A DNA stretch of 64,000 bases, taken from NCBI RefSeq assembly GCF_028290625.1, contig NZ_JAQGJM010000014.1, positions 1-64,000 on the forward strand, given 5' to 3'. The position numbers and the translations under genes are program-made. This DNA comes from Devosia sp. GTDB lineage: Bacteria > Pseudomonadota > Alphaproteobacteria > Rhizobiales > Devosiaceae. The notes under the pieces are model-generated. The model did no database searches. It worked only from the letters and a program-made list of their open reading frames with translations, and was not told the DNA's origin. How positions within the stretch are numbered: position 1 is the first letter of the stretch; each line of letters starts with the position of its first letter. Below, in pieces: positions 34,664-42,259 of the stretch.

Positions 34664-34767
34664 CTAGAGTGGGCGATTTGATCGCATCAAATCGCCCACT
34701 CTAGATCCTTGTTGTCGCAAGCTTTTAGGCGAAAAGCCGGTTCCCACCTTTTCGCCGCTTACTCTAA
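34664..34767. repeat. Dispersed-type palindromic repeat between binding-protein and permease genes
   Basis: Perfect 19-nt inverted arms (34664-34682 and 34686-34704) with a CGC loop begin and end with CTAGAG/CTCTAG. A second hairpin follows, GGCGAAAA (34728-34735) and TTTTCGCC (34749-34756), and then TACTCTAAAACCAG. The two-hairpin layout and the CTAGAG ends are typical of mobile intergenic repeats of Hyphomicrobiales. It sits inside an operon, 4 nt after the binding-protein stop and 20 nt before the permease ATG. Confidence 0.75.
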
Positions 34768-34786
34768 AACCAGAGGAGGTTCAGCC

Positions 34787-35662
34787 ATGAGTGCATTCTA
34801 TGCCGATACGGGTACGGCCCCAAAGACCGCCAGAATAGCCCGCAAACCCATTGCGTCAGGCGCACTCGTCGACCAGCGCGCCCGCTCCCGGCGGCTCGGC
34901 CCCGGCAAGGAAATCCCCTATGCGGGCCTGCTCGGGCCGGCGCTACTGATCGCCTTCTGGACCCTAGGATCGGCAACAGGCTTCATCGACCAGCGCACGC
35001 TTTCCGCGCCGTGGACGGTGGGGGTAACCGCGGTCGATCTGATTGCGGACGGCCGGCTGCAGTCCAACCTCATCACCTCGGCCTGGCGCGCCATTCAGGG
35101 CCTGGCTTTCGGCATTGTCATCGGCACGGTACTGGCGCTGGTCTCGGGACTGTCGCGCTGGGGCGAAGCGATCATCGACGGGCCGATCCAGATCAAGCGC
35201 GCCGTGCCGACCCTCGCGCTCATTCCACTACTGATCCTGTGGTTCGGTATCGGCGAGGGCATGAAGGTCACCGTCATCACCCTCAGCGTCATCATTCCCA
35301 TCTATATCCACACCCACAACGGCTTGCGCAGCATCGACAACCGTTACGTCGAACTGGCCGAAACCCTGCGCATGGGTCACACCGAATTCATCCGGCAGGT
35401 GGTGCTTCCGGGCGCCCTGCCCGGCTTCCTGCTCGGCCTGCGCTTCGCCGTTACCGCCGCCTATCTGTCGCTGGTCGTGGTGGAACAGATCAACGCCACC
35501 AGCGGGCTCGGCTACATGATCGAGTTGGCGCGCACCTATGGGCAGACCAGCATCATCCTGGTGGGCCTCGTGGTCTACGCCATCCTGGGCCTGGCCTCCG
35601 ATGGCATCGTCAAACTGATTGCGAAGAGGACCCTGTCATGGCGCCGCACGCTAGCCGACTGA
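34787..35662 (+). CDS. ABC importer permease, SsuC-like
   Basis: The protein has 291 residues from the ATG at 34787 with a strong AGGAGG site; the longer frame would read through the repeat element. About six spans are visible, preceded by a polar N-terminal 55 residues. Family parts are KRAVPTLALIPLLILWFGIGEGMKV and the EAA loop YVELAETLRMGHTEFIRQVVLPGALPGFLLGLRFAV. It overlaps the ATPase gene by 25 bp. Confidence 0.93.
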   Translation: MSAFYADTGTAPKTARIARKPIASGALVDQRARSRRLGPGKEIPYAGLLGPALLIAFWTLGSATGFIDQRTLSAPWTVGVTAVDLIADGRLQSNLITSAWRAIQGLAFGIVIGTVLALVSGLSRWGEAIIDGPIQIKRAVPTLALIPLLILWFGIGEGMKVTVITLSVIIPIYIHTHNGLRSIDNRYVELAETLRMGHTEFIRQVVLPGALPGFLLGLRFAVTAAYLSLVVVEQINATSGLGYMIELARTYGQTSIILVGLVVYAILGLASDGIVKLIAKRTLSWRRTLAD

Positions 35663-36360
35663 CCGACAACGCCGTCGCCATCCGCGACCTGGTTCGCGGC
35701 TTCAATGGCCGCACCGTATTGGACGGCATCGATCTCGACATAAGGCGCGGCGAGTTCGTCGCGCTGCTCGGCCGCAGCGGCTCGGGCAAGAGCACCCTGC
35801 TGCGGGCACTCGCCGATCTCGACCACGACGTGGTCGGCACCGGCCGGCTGGAAGCGCCAGTGAACAAGTCGGTAGTGTTCCAGGACGCCAGGCTCCTGCC
35901 GTGGAAACGAGTGCTCGACAATGTGATCCTGGGCCTTTCGGACGCCGGTGCAGCCGCCCGCGGCACCTCCGCGCTGGCCGAAGTGGGTCTTGCCGGCCGC
36001 GAGACTGCCTGGCCGGTGGAGCTCTCCGGCGGCGAACAGCAGCGCGTCGCCCTGGCCCGCTCGCTGGTACGCGATCCGGCGCTACTTTTGGCGGACGAAC
36101 CGTTCGGAGCACTCGACGCCCTGACCCGCTTGCGGATGCACGACCTGCTGCGTCAGCTCTGCGCCCGGCATCAACCGGCGGTGCTGCTGGTGACGCACGA
36201 TGTCGACGAGGCGATCAGCCTGGCCGACCGGGTGCTGGTGCTCGAAGAGGGCCGCATCATCTCCGACATCGCCATCGAACTGCCTGAGCCGCGCGACCAT
36301 GGCGATCCGCAATTCGCCCGCATCCGGGCCGACCTGCTTGCGCGACTTGGCGTCCACTGA
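35638..36360 (+). CDS. ABC importer ATP-binding protein, SsuB-like
   Basis: The protein has 240 residues starting inside the permease gene (25-bp overlap). Walker A is GRSGSGKST, the Q-loop VVFQDARLLPWKRVLDNV is typical of the SsuB/TauB group, the signature is LSGGEQQRVALARSL, Walker B LLLADEPFGALDAL and the switch is VTHDVDEA. It completes the importer encoded with the genes at 33626 and 34787. Confidence 0.94.
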   Translation: MAPHASRLTDNAVAIRDLVRGFNGRTVLDGIDLDIRRGEFVALLGRSGSGKSTLLRALADLDHDVVGTGRLEAPVNKSVVFQDARLLPWKRVLDNVILGLSDAGAAARGTSALAEVGLAGRETAWPVELSGGEQQRVALARSLVRDPALLLADEPFGALDALTRLRMHDLLRQLCARHQPAVLLVTHDVDEAISLADRVLVLEEGRIISDIAIELPEPRDHGDPQFARIRADLLARLGVH

Positions 36361-36384
36361 ACCTTATCGGAAGAGGCATTTGTC

Positions 36385-37758
36385 ATGAGCAATACCCGCA
36401 AGATGCGCCTTGGCGCCTTCATCATGGCCACCGGTCATCACGTGGCCGCCTGGCGTCACCCCGATTCCCAGGCCGACGCCGGGCTCAATATCGATCATTA
36501 CCGCGAGCTGGCGCAGACCGCCGAACGCGGGCTGTTCGACCTCGTCTTCGTCGCCGATAGCCCGGCCGGCTGGGAGCGCGGCAAGGATGTCGAAGCCATC
36601 CGCCGCCAGAGCACCGGCGCCCATTTCGAGCCGGTGACACTGTGGGCAGCGCTGTCCCAGGTGACCCAGCATATCGGCTTCGTCTCCACCGCCTCGACCA
36701 CATACGAGGACCCTTATCTGCTGGCCCGGCGCTTCGCGTCCCTCGACTACATCTCCAAGGGCCGCGCCGGCTGGAACGTGGTGACGACGGGCTCCGATGT
36801 CTCCAAGAACTTCTCCATCCCCGGCCACCCGGCCCATGCCGATCGCTATGCGCGGGCCGAGGAATTTGTCGATCTGGTCAAGGGCCTGTGGGATTCCTAC
36901 GAGGACGACGCCTTCATCCGCGACAAGGAAAGCGGCATCTATGTCGACCCCGACAAGGTGCACCAGCTCAACCACAAGGGCGCGCACTTCACCGTTGCCG
37001 GACCGCTCAACGTCGGTCGGCCGATCCAGGGCTATCCGGTCATCGTGCAGGCCGGCGCCTCCGAGGCCGGCCGCGAACTGGCGGCGCGCACGGCCGAAAT
37101 GATCTTCACCGCCAACCAGACCCTGGAGGATGCCCAGGAATTCTACGGCGACATCAAGAGCCGGCTGGGCCGCTATGGCCGCGAGGCTGGCGATGTGCTG
37201 GTGGCGCCTGGTATCTTCCCGGTATTGGGCGGCACCGAGAAAGAGGCACAGGACAATTACGACTACATCCAGTCGCTGGTGCATCCCTCCGTGGCCTGGA
37301 ACATCCTCAAGCGGCACTATCAGGGCATGGACCTGTCTGGCTACTCGCTGGATGATATCGCGCCGCCCCTGCCCCAAAGCACCGAGCTCAACAAGAGCCG
37401 GCTGAAACTGGTCAGCGACCTGGTGTCGCGCAATGACCTGACCCTGCGGCAATTCTATCTCGCCGTCGCTACGGCGCGCGGCCACCGCACCGTGGTCGGC
37501 ACGCCCGAACAGGTTGCCGACGCCATGCAGCTGTGGTTCGACAATGGCGGGGCCGATGCCTTCAACATCATGCCGCCGGTGCTACCCACCGCGCTCACCG
37601 ATTTCGTCGACCAGGTGGTGCCGATCCTGCAAAAGCGCGGCTTGTTCCGCACCGAATATGAAGGGCGGACGCTGCGCGAAAACCTGGGCCTCAAGCGCCC
37701 CGGCAACAGCTTTGTCGAGCGCAATCGAGCCGACGCGGAGCGCGAAGCCACGGCATGA
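36385..37758 (+). CDS. FMN-dependent monooxygenase of the NtaA/SnaA/DszA/SoxA family
   Basis: The protein has 457 residues, the usual length for this branch of the bacterial luciferase-like (LLM) superfamily. It opens MRLGAFIMATGHHVAAWRHPDSQADAGLNIDHYRELAQTAERG, matching nitrilotriacetate and dibenzothiophene-sulfone monooxygenases. STASTTYEDPYLLARRFASLDYISKGRAGWNVVTT (near 110-145) and GGADAFNIMPPVLP near the C-terminus are also typical. Such enzymes use FMNH2 and O2 to cleave C-N or C-S bonds, with reduced flavin from a separate reductase not encoded in this window. It lies 24 bp after the ATPase gene and overlaps the next monooxygenase gene by 4 bp. Confidence 0.9.
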   Translation: MSNTRKMRLGAFIMATGHHVAAWRHPDSQADAGLNIDHYRELAQTAERGLFDLVFVADSPAGWERGKDVEAIRRQSTGAHFEPVTLWAALSQVTQHIGFVSTASTTYEDPYLLARRFASLDYISKGRAGWNVVTTGSDVSKNFSIPGHPAHADRYARAEEFVDLVKGLWDSYEDDAFIRDKESGIYVDPDKVHQLNHKGAHFTVAGPLNVGRPIQGYPVIVQAGASEAGRELAARTAEMIFTANQTLEDAQEFYGDIKSRLGRYGREAGDVLVAPGIFPVLGGTEKEAQDNYDYIQSLVHPSVAWNILKRHYQGMDLSGYSLDDIAPPLPQSTELNKSRLKLVSDLVSRNDLTLRQFYLAVATARGHRTVVGTPEQVADAMQLWFDNGGADAFNIMPPVLPTALTDFVDQVVPILQKRGLFRTEYEGRTLRENLGLKRPGNSFVERNRADAEREATA

Positions 37759-38825
37759 GCACCAATTCCGAATTCCTCTGGTACATCCCCAATGTGGTGG
37801 AGCCCGGCCACCGCGGCGACGCTACGAGCGAAAACCACAACAGTTTCGACACGCTGACCAGCCACGCCAAAGCGCTCGAAGATCACGGCTGGACCGGCGC
37901 CCTGCTCGGCACCGGCTGGGGCCGGCCCGACACATTCACGGTGGCGACCGCGCTGGCTGCGCGCACCACCACGTTCGAGCCGCTGATCGCGATCCGTCCC
38001 GGCTATTGGCGTCCGGCGCATTTCGCCTCCGCGGCGGCAACGCTAGACCATCTGAGCGGCGGTCGCGTCCGCATCAACATCGTCTCGGGCAAGGATAACC
38101 TCGCGGCCTATGGCGACAGTGAGGGCGACCAGGCCCACCGCTATGCCCGCACCAAGGAGTTCATGCGGCTGGTGCGCCGGCTTTGGACCGAGAAAAATGT
38201 GACCTCGGCGGGCGAGCATTTCGGCGTCACCGATTCCACCGTGGTGCCGCCCATCGTGGTGCGCGGCGACCGCCGGCATCCCCGGCTCTATTTCGGCGGC
38301 GCATCGGAAGCGGCCGAGCAGGTTTCCGCCACCGAAGCCGATGTACAGCTCTTCTGGGGCGAACCGCTTGACGGTGTTCGCGAGCGCATCGCGCGCCTCA
38401 AGGCCTTGAGCGAGACGCTGGATCGCGACCTACCGCCACTGCAATTCGGGCTGCGGATCACCACGCTGGTGCGCGATACCACGGAACAGGCTTGGGCTGA
38501 TGCCGAAGCCAAGGTGGCCGAAATGGCCAAGGGCCAGGGTGCGGGTTGGAACGACCACAAGCGGGTAATCGCGGTGGGTCAGCAGCGGCTGCTCGATCTG
38601 CAAAACCAGGGCGATGTGCTCGACGACAATCTCTATACCGCGCCGGGCAAGTTCGGCGGCGGCGGTGCCGGCACCACCTGGCTGGTCGGTTCGGCCGAGG
38701 ATGTTGCGCGATCACTGCGCAAATACGAGGCGCTGGGCATCACGCACTTCGTGCTCTCCGACACACCCTACCTGGCCGAGATCAAGCGGCAAGGCGATCA
38801 ATTGCTGCCGCTGCTGCGCAGCTAA
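37755..38825 (+). CDS. FMN-dependent monooxygenase, SsuD/LLM class
   Basis: The protein has 356 residues and the SsuD (alkanesulfonate monooxygenase) layout: FLWYIPNVVEPGHRGD at the start, ARTTTFEPLIAIRPGYWRPAHFASAAATLDHLSGGRVRINIVSG near 75-115, RYARTKEFMRLVRRLW near 125, and RHPRLYFGGASEAAEQVSA near 175. It would desulfonate or oxygenate an imported organosulfur compound. Its stop overlaps, by 4 bp, the stop of the convergent amidohydrolase gene, so there is no spacer between the two units. Confidence 0.88.
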   Translation: MSTNSEFLWYIPNVVEPGHRGDATSENHNSFDTLTSHAKALEDHGWTGALLGTGWGRPDTFTVATALAARTTTFEPLIAIRPGYWRPAHFASAAATLDHLSGGRVRINIVSGKDNLAAYGDSEGDQAHRYARTKEFMRLVRRLWTEKNVTSAGEHFGVTDSTVVPPIVVRGDRRHPRLYFGGASEAAEQVSATEADVQLFWGEPLDGVRERIARLKALSETLDRDLPPLQFGLRITTLVRDTTEQAWADAEAKVAEMAKGQGAGWNDHKRVIAVGQQRLLDLQNQGDVLDDNLYTAPGKFGGGGAGTTWLVGSAEDVARSLRKYEALGITHFVLSDTPYLAEIKRQGDQLLPLLRS

Positions 38826-39775
38826 CCGCTACTGGCCCCATCAGCGAAGCGCAGACCCAGCAGCCGTCGCGCGTTGCCGCCCGCCACGAGGCGTTGCTCG
38901 GCCTCGTTCAGGCCGGCTTCGGCAAGACTGGCGGCCAGACTGCTCTGGCTCAGCGCCGGCAGGATCGGCCAGTCGGTGCCGGCCACAACCCGCTCGGCAC
39001 CGAAAAAGCCAACCAGCGTACGCACGATCGCCGGATCAGCGCCCATGGTGTCGAAATAGATGTTCGGCCGTGGCTGCTGCTGGCGTTCGGCACGTCCATA
39101 AATGCCGCCGCGCGCCGCCTGCACGATGCCGCCCAGACCGAGCGTGGCGAAAATCAGCTGCAGGTCGGGCAGTTCGGTCAGAATGGACGACTGGATAATC
39201 GACAGGAACGCGACGCCATTCATCAACCCGCGGCCCAGTGAATTGCCGAGCATGCCGGCGCCGGCAATCAGCACATCGGAATTGGGATGGGCGACCGGAT
39301 GCACGAAGACCGGCACGCGATGACGGGCGGCCACTTCCAGCGTGGGACGGGCTGACGGATCGGCCAGGAATTTGCCACCGCGCGAAGAATCGATGACGAG
39401 GCCAGACAGGCCCAGTTCGACGATGGCACGCTCAGCTTCGCGAGCGCCCTGCTCACCGCCAAACACGTCGGTCACGCCAAAGCTTGCAAGCGATGGTTCG
39501 GCGGCGGCAAGTTCGGCCAGCCAATCATTGGCCTCGGCGATGGCGGCGAAATCCACGGGGCCTTCGGCGCCGAACAGGCTCTCGATCGTGGCGGTGACCA
39601 CGGCGAGCGAGACACCGGCCGCCTTGAACTCATCGACCAGCGCCGCGGGCGTCGTGATCTTGCGGTAAATCTCCGGCGCAAACGAGCCGGCCGGCTTGGC
39701 ATATTTGCCACCCGGCCCCCAGGCCGGCGGCCAAAGGTGCATGTGGACATCGACGATATCGAGGGGGGCGCTCAT
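38822..39775 (-). CDS. Amidohydrolase-family protein (ACMSD-like metal-dependent hydrolase)
   Basis: The protein has 317 residues, COG2159-type. Metal-ligand motifs are H11-M-H13 (DVHMHLWPP), VFVHPVAHP near residue 157 and the C-terminal GTDWPILPA with the conserved Asp. This family includes hydrolases and decarboxylases. It overlaps the upstream monooxygenase gene by 4 bp, so the two likely act in sequence, the monooxygenase giving a product that is hydrolysed or decarboxylated here. The exact reaction is not readable. Confidence 0.83.
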   Translation of the reverse strand: MSAPLDIVDVHMHLWPPAWGPGGKYAKPAGSFAPEIYRKITTPAALVDEFKAAGVSLAVVTATIESLFGAEGPVDFAAIAEANDWLAELAAAEPSLASFGVTDVFGGEQGAREAERAIVELGLSGLVIDSSRGGKFLADPSARPTLEVAARHRVPVFVHPVAHPNSDVLIAGAGMLGNSLGRGLMNGVAFLSIIQSSILTELPDLQLIFATLGLGGIVQAARGGIYGRAERQQQPRPNIYFDTMGADPAIVRTLVGFFGAERVVAGTDWPILPALSQSSLAASLAEAGLNEAEQRLVAGGNARRLLGLRFADGASSG

Positions 39776-40872
39776 TCTGCAGCAACCTTTCGCGCTTCAC
39801 GTTCGGCAATTCCAGCTTTGACCAGCGGAACAACATCGCGGCCATAGGCCACGGTGTCCTGGGTTGGGTAGAAGCCGCGGACGAGGAAATTGGAAATTCC
39901 GGCGTCGTAATAATCGAGGATGGCCTCGGCGACCTGTTCGGGCGTGCCGACCAAGGCGGTGGAATTGCCGCCCGCGCCGCTGGCTTCAGCCACCTCGGTC
40001 CAGAGCCGCTTGTCGAGCACCTTGCCGCGTTTGGCGGCCTCGCGCAGGCGAACCGACCCGGTGTTGGAGGGCAATTTCTCCCCATTGCCGCCGGCCTGTC
40101 GCGCAACGCCGGCCTTCACCTTCTCAAGGATATCGGCGGCGTCGGACCAAGCCTGGTCCTCGGTCTCGGCGACGATGGTGCGGAAGGCAATGGTGTACTT
40201 TACGGCGTCGGGCGAACGGCCATTGGCTGCGGCAGCGGCGCGGACCTTGGCGATGGTCTCGCGCGCGCCGTCGAGCGGCTCGCCCCAGAGCGCATAGATA
40301 TCGGCATGCTTGCCGGCCACCATGATGGCTGCGTCGGAAGAGCCGCCGAACGAAATCGGAATGCGCGGCTTCTGAAACGGTTTGACCTGGCTGAAAGCGC
40401 CCTGGAATTTGTAGAAGCGGCCCTGGTGGTCGAACGGGGCATCGCTTTCCCAGACCTTCTTGAGCACCTCGATATACTCGTCGGTGCGGGCGTAGCGCGT
40501 ATCGTGATCCTCGAAATCGCCGTCGCGGACCTGATCGGCATCGGAGCCGCCGGTGATGATGTGAACCCAGACGCGACCTTCGGAAAACTGGTCCAGCGTC
40601 GCCAGTTGGCACGCGCCCAAAGTCGGCGTCATCAGGCCGGGCCGATGGGCGAGCAGAGCGCCGATACGTTCGGTCTGGCTGAACACATAAGCGGCGATCT
40701 GGTTATTATCCGGCCATTGCGCGAACTGGCCGATCAACAGCCGGTCTATGCCCGCCGCCTCCGCTGCCTGCACGTGGCTGCGGATATAGGCCTTGTCGAT
40801 GACCGGCCCCGAAGCCGGAACGATGTCAGAACCTTCGCGGTTCGAGGTATGGCCGATGAACTCGGATGCCAT
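39772..40872 (-). CDS. LLM-class flavin-dependent monooxygenase, SsuD-like (third copy)
   Basis: The protein has 366 residues. LLM features include HVQAAEAAGIDRLLIGQFAQWPDN near the N-terminus, ATLDQFSEGRVWVHIITGGSDADQVRDGDFEDHDTRYARTDEYIEVLKKVW, and FQKPRIPISFGGSSDAAIMVAGKHADIYALWGEPLDG near 170. It is distinct from the copy at 37755 and may act on a different substrate or step. It follows a 49-residue membrane peptide gene and overlaps the amidohydrolase gene. Together these three form a unit facing the importer operon. Confidence 0.88.
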   Translation of the reverse strand: MASEFIGHTSNREGSDIVPASGPVIDKAYIRSHVQAAEAAGIDRLLIGQFAQWPDNNQIAAYVFSQTERIGALLAHRPGLMTPTLGACQLATLDQFSEGRVWVHIITGGSDADQVRDGDFEDHDTRYARTDEYIEVLKKVWESDAPFDHQGRFYKFQGAFSQVKPFQKPRIPISFGGSSDAAIMVAGKHADIYALWGEPLDGARETIAKVRAAAAANGRSPDAVKYTIAFRTIVAETEDQAWSDAADILEKVKAGVARQAGGNGEKLPSNTGSVRLREAAKRGKVLDKRLWTEVAEASGAGGNSTALVGTPEQVAEAILDYYDAGISNFLVRGFYPTQDTVAYGRDVVPLVKAGIAEREARKVAAE

Positions 40873-40890
40873 GCTGGTCTCCTCTGGCGC

Positions 40891-41040
40891 TTAGGCGCCG
40901 ATGGCGCCAAAGGCGATGGCGAGAACGAACAGGAAAGCCAGGCTGGTGCCGGCCAGGGCGAGCACGTCGATGGTCCGGCGATGCCGGGTTCGGCGCGGAT
41001 TGATCGCCATACGTGGGTTGGCAGGCTCGACGAAAGTCAT
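40891..41040 (-). CDS. Tiny single-span membrane protein, 49 residues
   Basis: The ATG at 41040 has AGAGGTGA at good spacing. The product is MTFVEPANPRMAINPRRTRH, a basic stretch RR, then a hydrophobic span DVLALAGTSLAFLFVLAIAFGAIGA to the end. Positive charges before the span predict an N-in orientation. It is the first gene behind the copy-2 operator and lies 18 bp before the monooxygenase gene. No domain is recognised. A role as a small partner of a transporter is a guess. Confidence 0.65.
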   Translation of the reverse strand: MTFVEPANPRMAINPRRTRHRRTIDVLALAGTSLAFLFVLAIAFGAIGA

Positions 41041-41059
41041 AGATCACCTCTGAAGTGAT

Positions 41060-41081
41060 CTAAGTCTACTCAATCAATAGA
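41060..41081 (-). promoter_or_regulatory. Shared 22-bp element upstream of the opposing unit (copy 2)
   Basis: Read on the minus strand, this has the same order as copy 1 at 33560 (17 of 22 identical) and is followed 19 nt later by the ATG of the 49-residue gene. This copy is also a near inverted repeat, TCTAY-N7-RTAGA. The close spacing to the start suggests either a very short leader or a site covering the promoter. Confidence 0.5.
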
Positions 41082-41236
41082 GATTGTCGATTGCGTTTTC
41101 CCCGACGATCCTGTCTCGCCGTTCCGGGGAACAGGCGAGACGGAGAAATTCTTTCGACGGAAGACCAAAGATGGATGAAGACCGCAGCAGGCACGCTCCA
41201 TGGTTGGTGGTGTGTCGGCTCTGATCACGTCGCGGT

Positions 41237-42211
41237 TCAGCCAAAGAACCGATCGAAACGGCCCGTCATCTTTTCAATGAGCCCGCCTTCATGGCGGATC
41301 AGAAAGAGGGCATCGAGCTTGAGACGCTGGGCCATTTCGGGGCCCTTCTCCGCGCCAAGCACCAGCAGGGCCGTGGCCAGCGCGTCGGCGCGGGCGCAAT
41401 CGGCGTCCGCCACGGTGACCGAGGCCACCGTGCTGGTTGTCGGGCGACCCGTGCGTGGGTCGATGGTGTGGGAATAGCGCTGGCCCGCCACGTCGAAATA
41501 GCGGCGATAGTCGCCAGATGTGGCCATCGCGGTCGTGGACAGGGCAAGGATATGATGGACGCCCGTTGCACCCGGTTCCGGCTGGCTGATGCCGACGCGC
41601 CATGGCGTGCCGTCGGGCCTCGTGCCCTTGGCCCGTAGTTCGCCGTCGATCTCGATCATGTAGGCGGGGATGCCGTGCCGCTCGAGCACCGTGGCAATCG
41701 CATCGACGCCGAAACCCTTGGCGATGCCGGACGGGTCAAGATAGACGGGCGCGGATTTGCGCAATGCGGGCGGATCGAGCCGAACCGCGATGCTGCCGAA
41801 ACCCGGCAGAGCGGTCGGGGGCGCCAGGACGTTGACCGGTGCGGCGTCGGGGCCAAAACCCCAATGGTTGACGGCGCTGCCGACGCACATGTCGAAGGCG
41901 CCATCCGTAAAAGAGCTGATTTCGAGACCAAGGGCAACGACCTTGGCTAGATCGGGCGACACCGAAAACCAATTTCCCGGCTCGCTTGCGTTGAACCGGC
42001 TGAGATCGGACTGCGGCTTCCAGGTCGACATTTGCGCGTCGACTGCGGCGACGGCAGCGTGTGCCTCTATCTCGATCGCCGCGATCAACTCCGCAGGTGC
42101 GACGATCTTGACGCTGTAGCGCGTGCCCATGGTGTCGCCGCCGAATGTCACCAATCGTGGTGGCGCGGCTGGTCGGCGCCTCAGTCCAAGCAGTCGTCGC
42201 CAGATCGTCAT
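41237..42211 (-). CDS. apbE: FAD:protein FMN transferase
   Basis: The protein has 324 residues and complete ApbE motifs: GGDTMGTRYSVKIVA near residue 25, LDPSGIAKGFGVDAI near 165, IEIDGELRAKG, ATSGDYRRYF and YSHTIDPRTGRP. Together they bind FAD and Mg and attach FMN to Ser/Thr of partner proteins. The likely partner is the DUF2271 protein encoded at 45883. The N-terminus (MTIWRRLLGLRRRPAAPPRL) is basic without a hydrophobic core, so no export signal or lipobox is visible. That is unusual if the target is periplasmic. It is the last gene of the operon, 48 bp after the ankyrin gene. Confidence 0.93.
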   Translation of the reverse strand: MTIWRRLLGLRRRPAAPPRLVTFGGDTMGTRYSVKIVAPAELIAAIEIEAHAAVAAVDAQMSTWKPQSDLSRFNASEPGNWFSVSPDLAKVVALGLEISSFTDGAFDMCVGSAVNHWGFGPDAAPVNVLAPPTALPGFGSIAVRLDPPALRKSAPVYLDPSGIAKGFGVDAIATVLERHGIPAYMIEIDGELRAKGTRPDGTPWRVGISQPEPGATGVHHILALSTTAMATSGDYRRYFDVAGQRYSHTIDPRTGRPTTSTVASVTVADADCARADALATALLVLGAEKGPEMAQRLKLDALFLIRHEGGLIEKMTGRFDRFFG

Positions 42212-42259
42212 GCACAATCCTTGGGAAACGAGGCGACCCGGAGGTCGCCTCGTCAGAGC

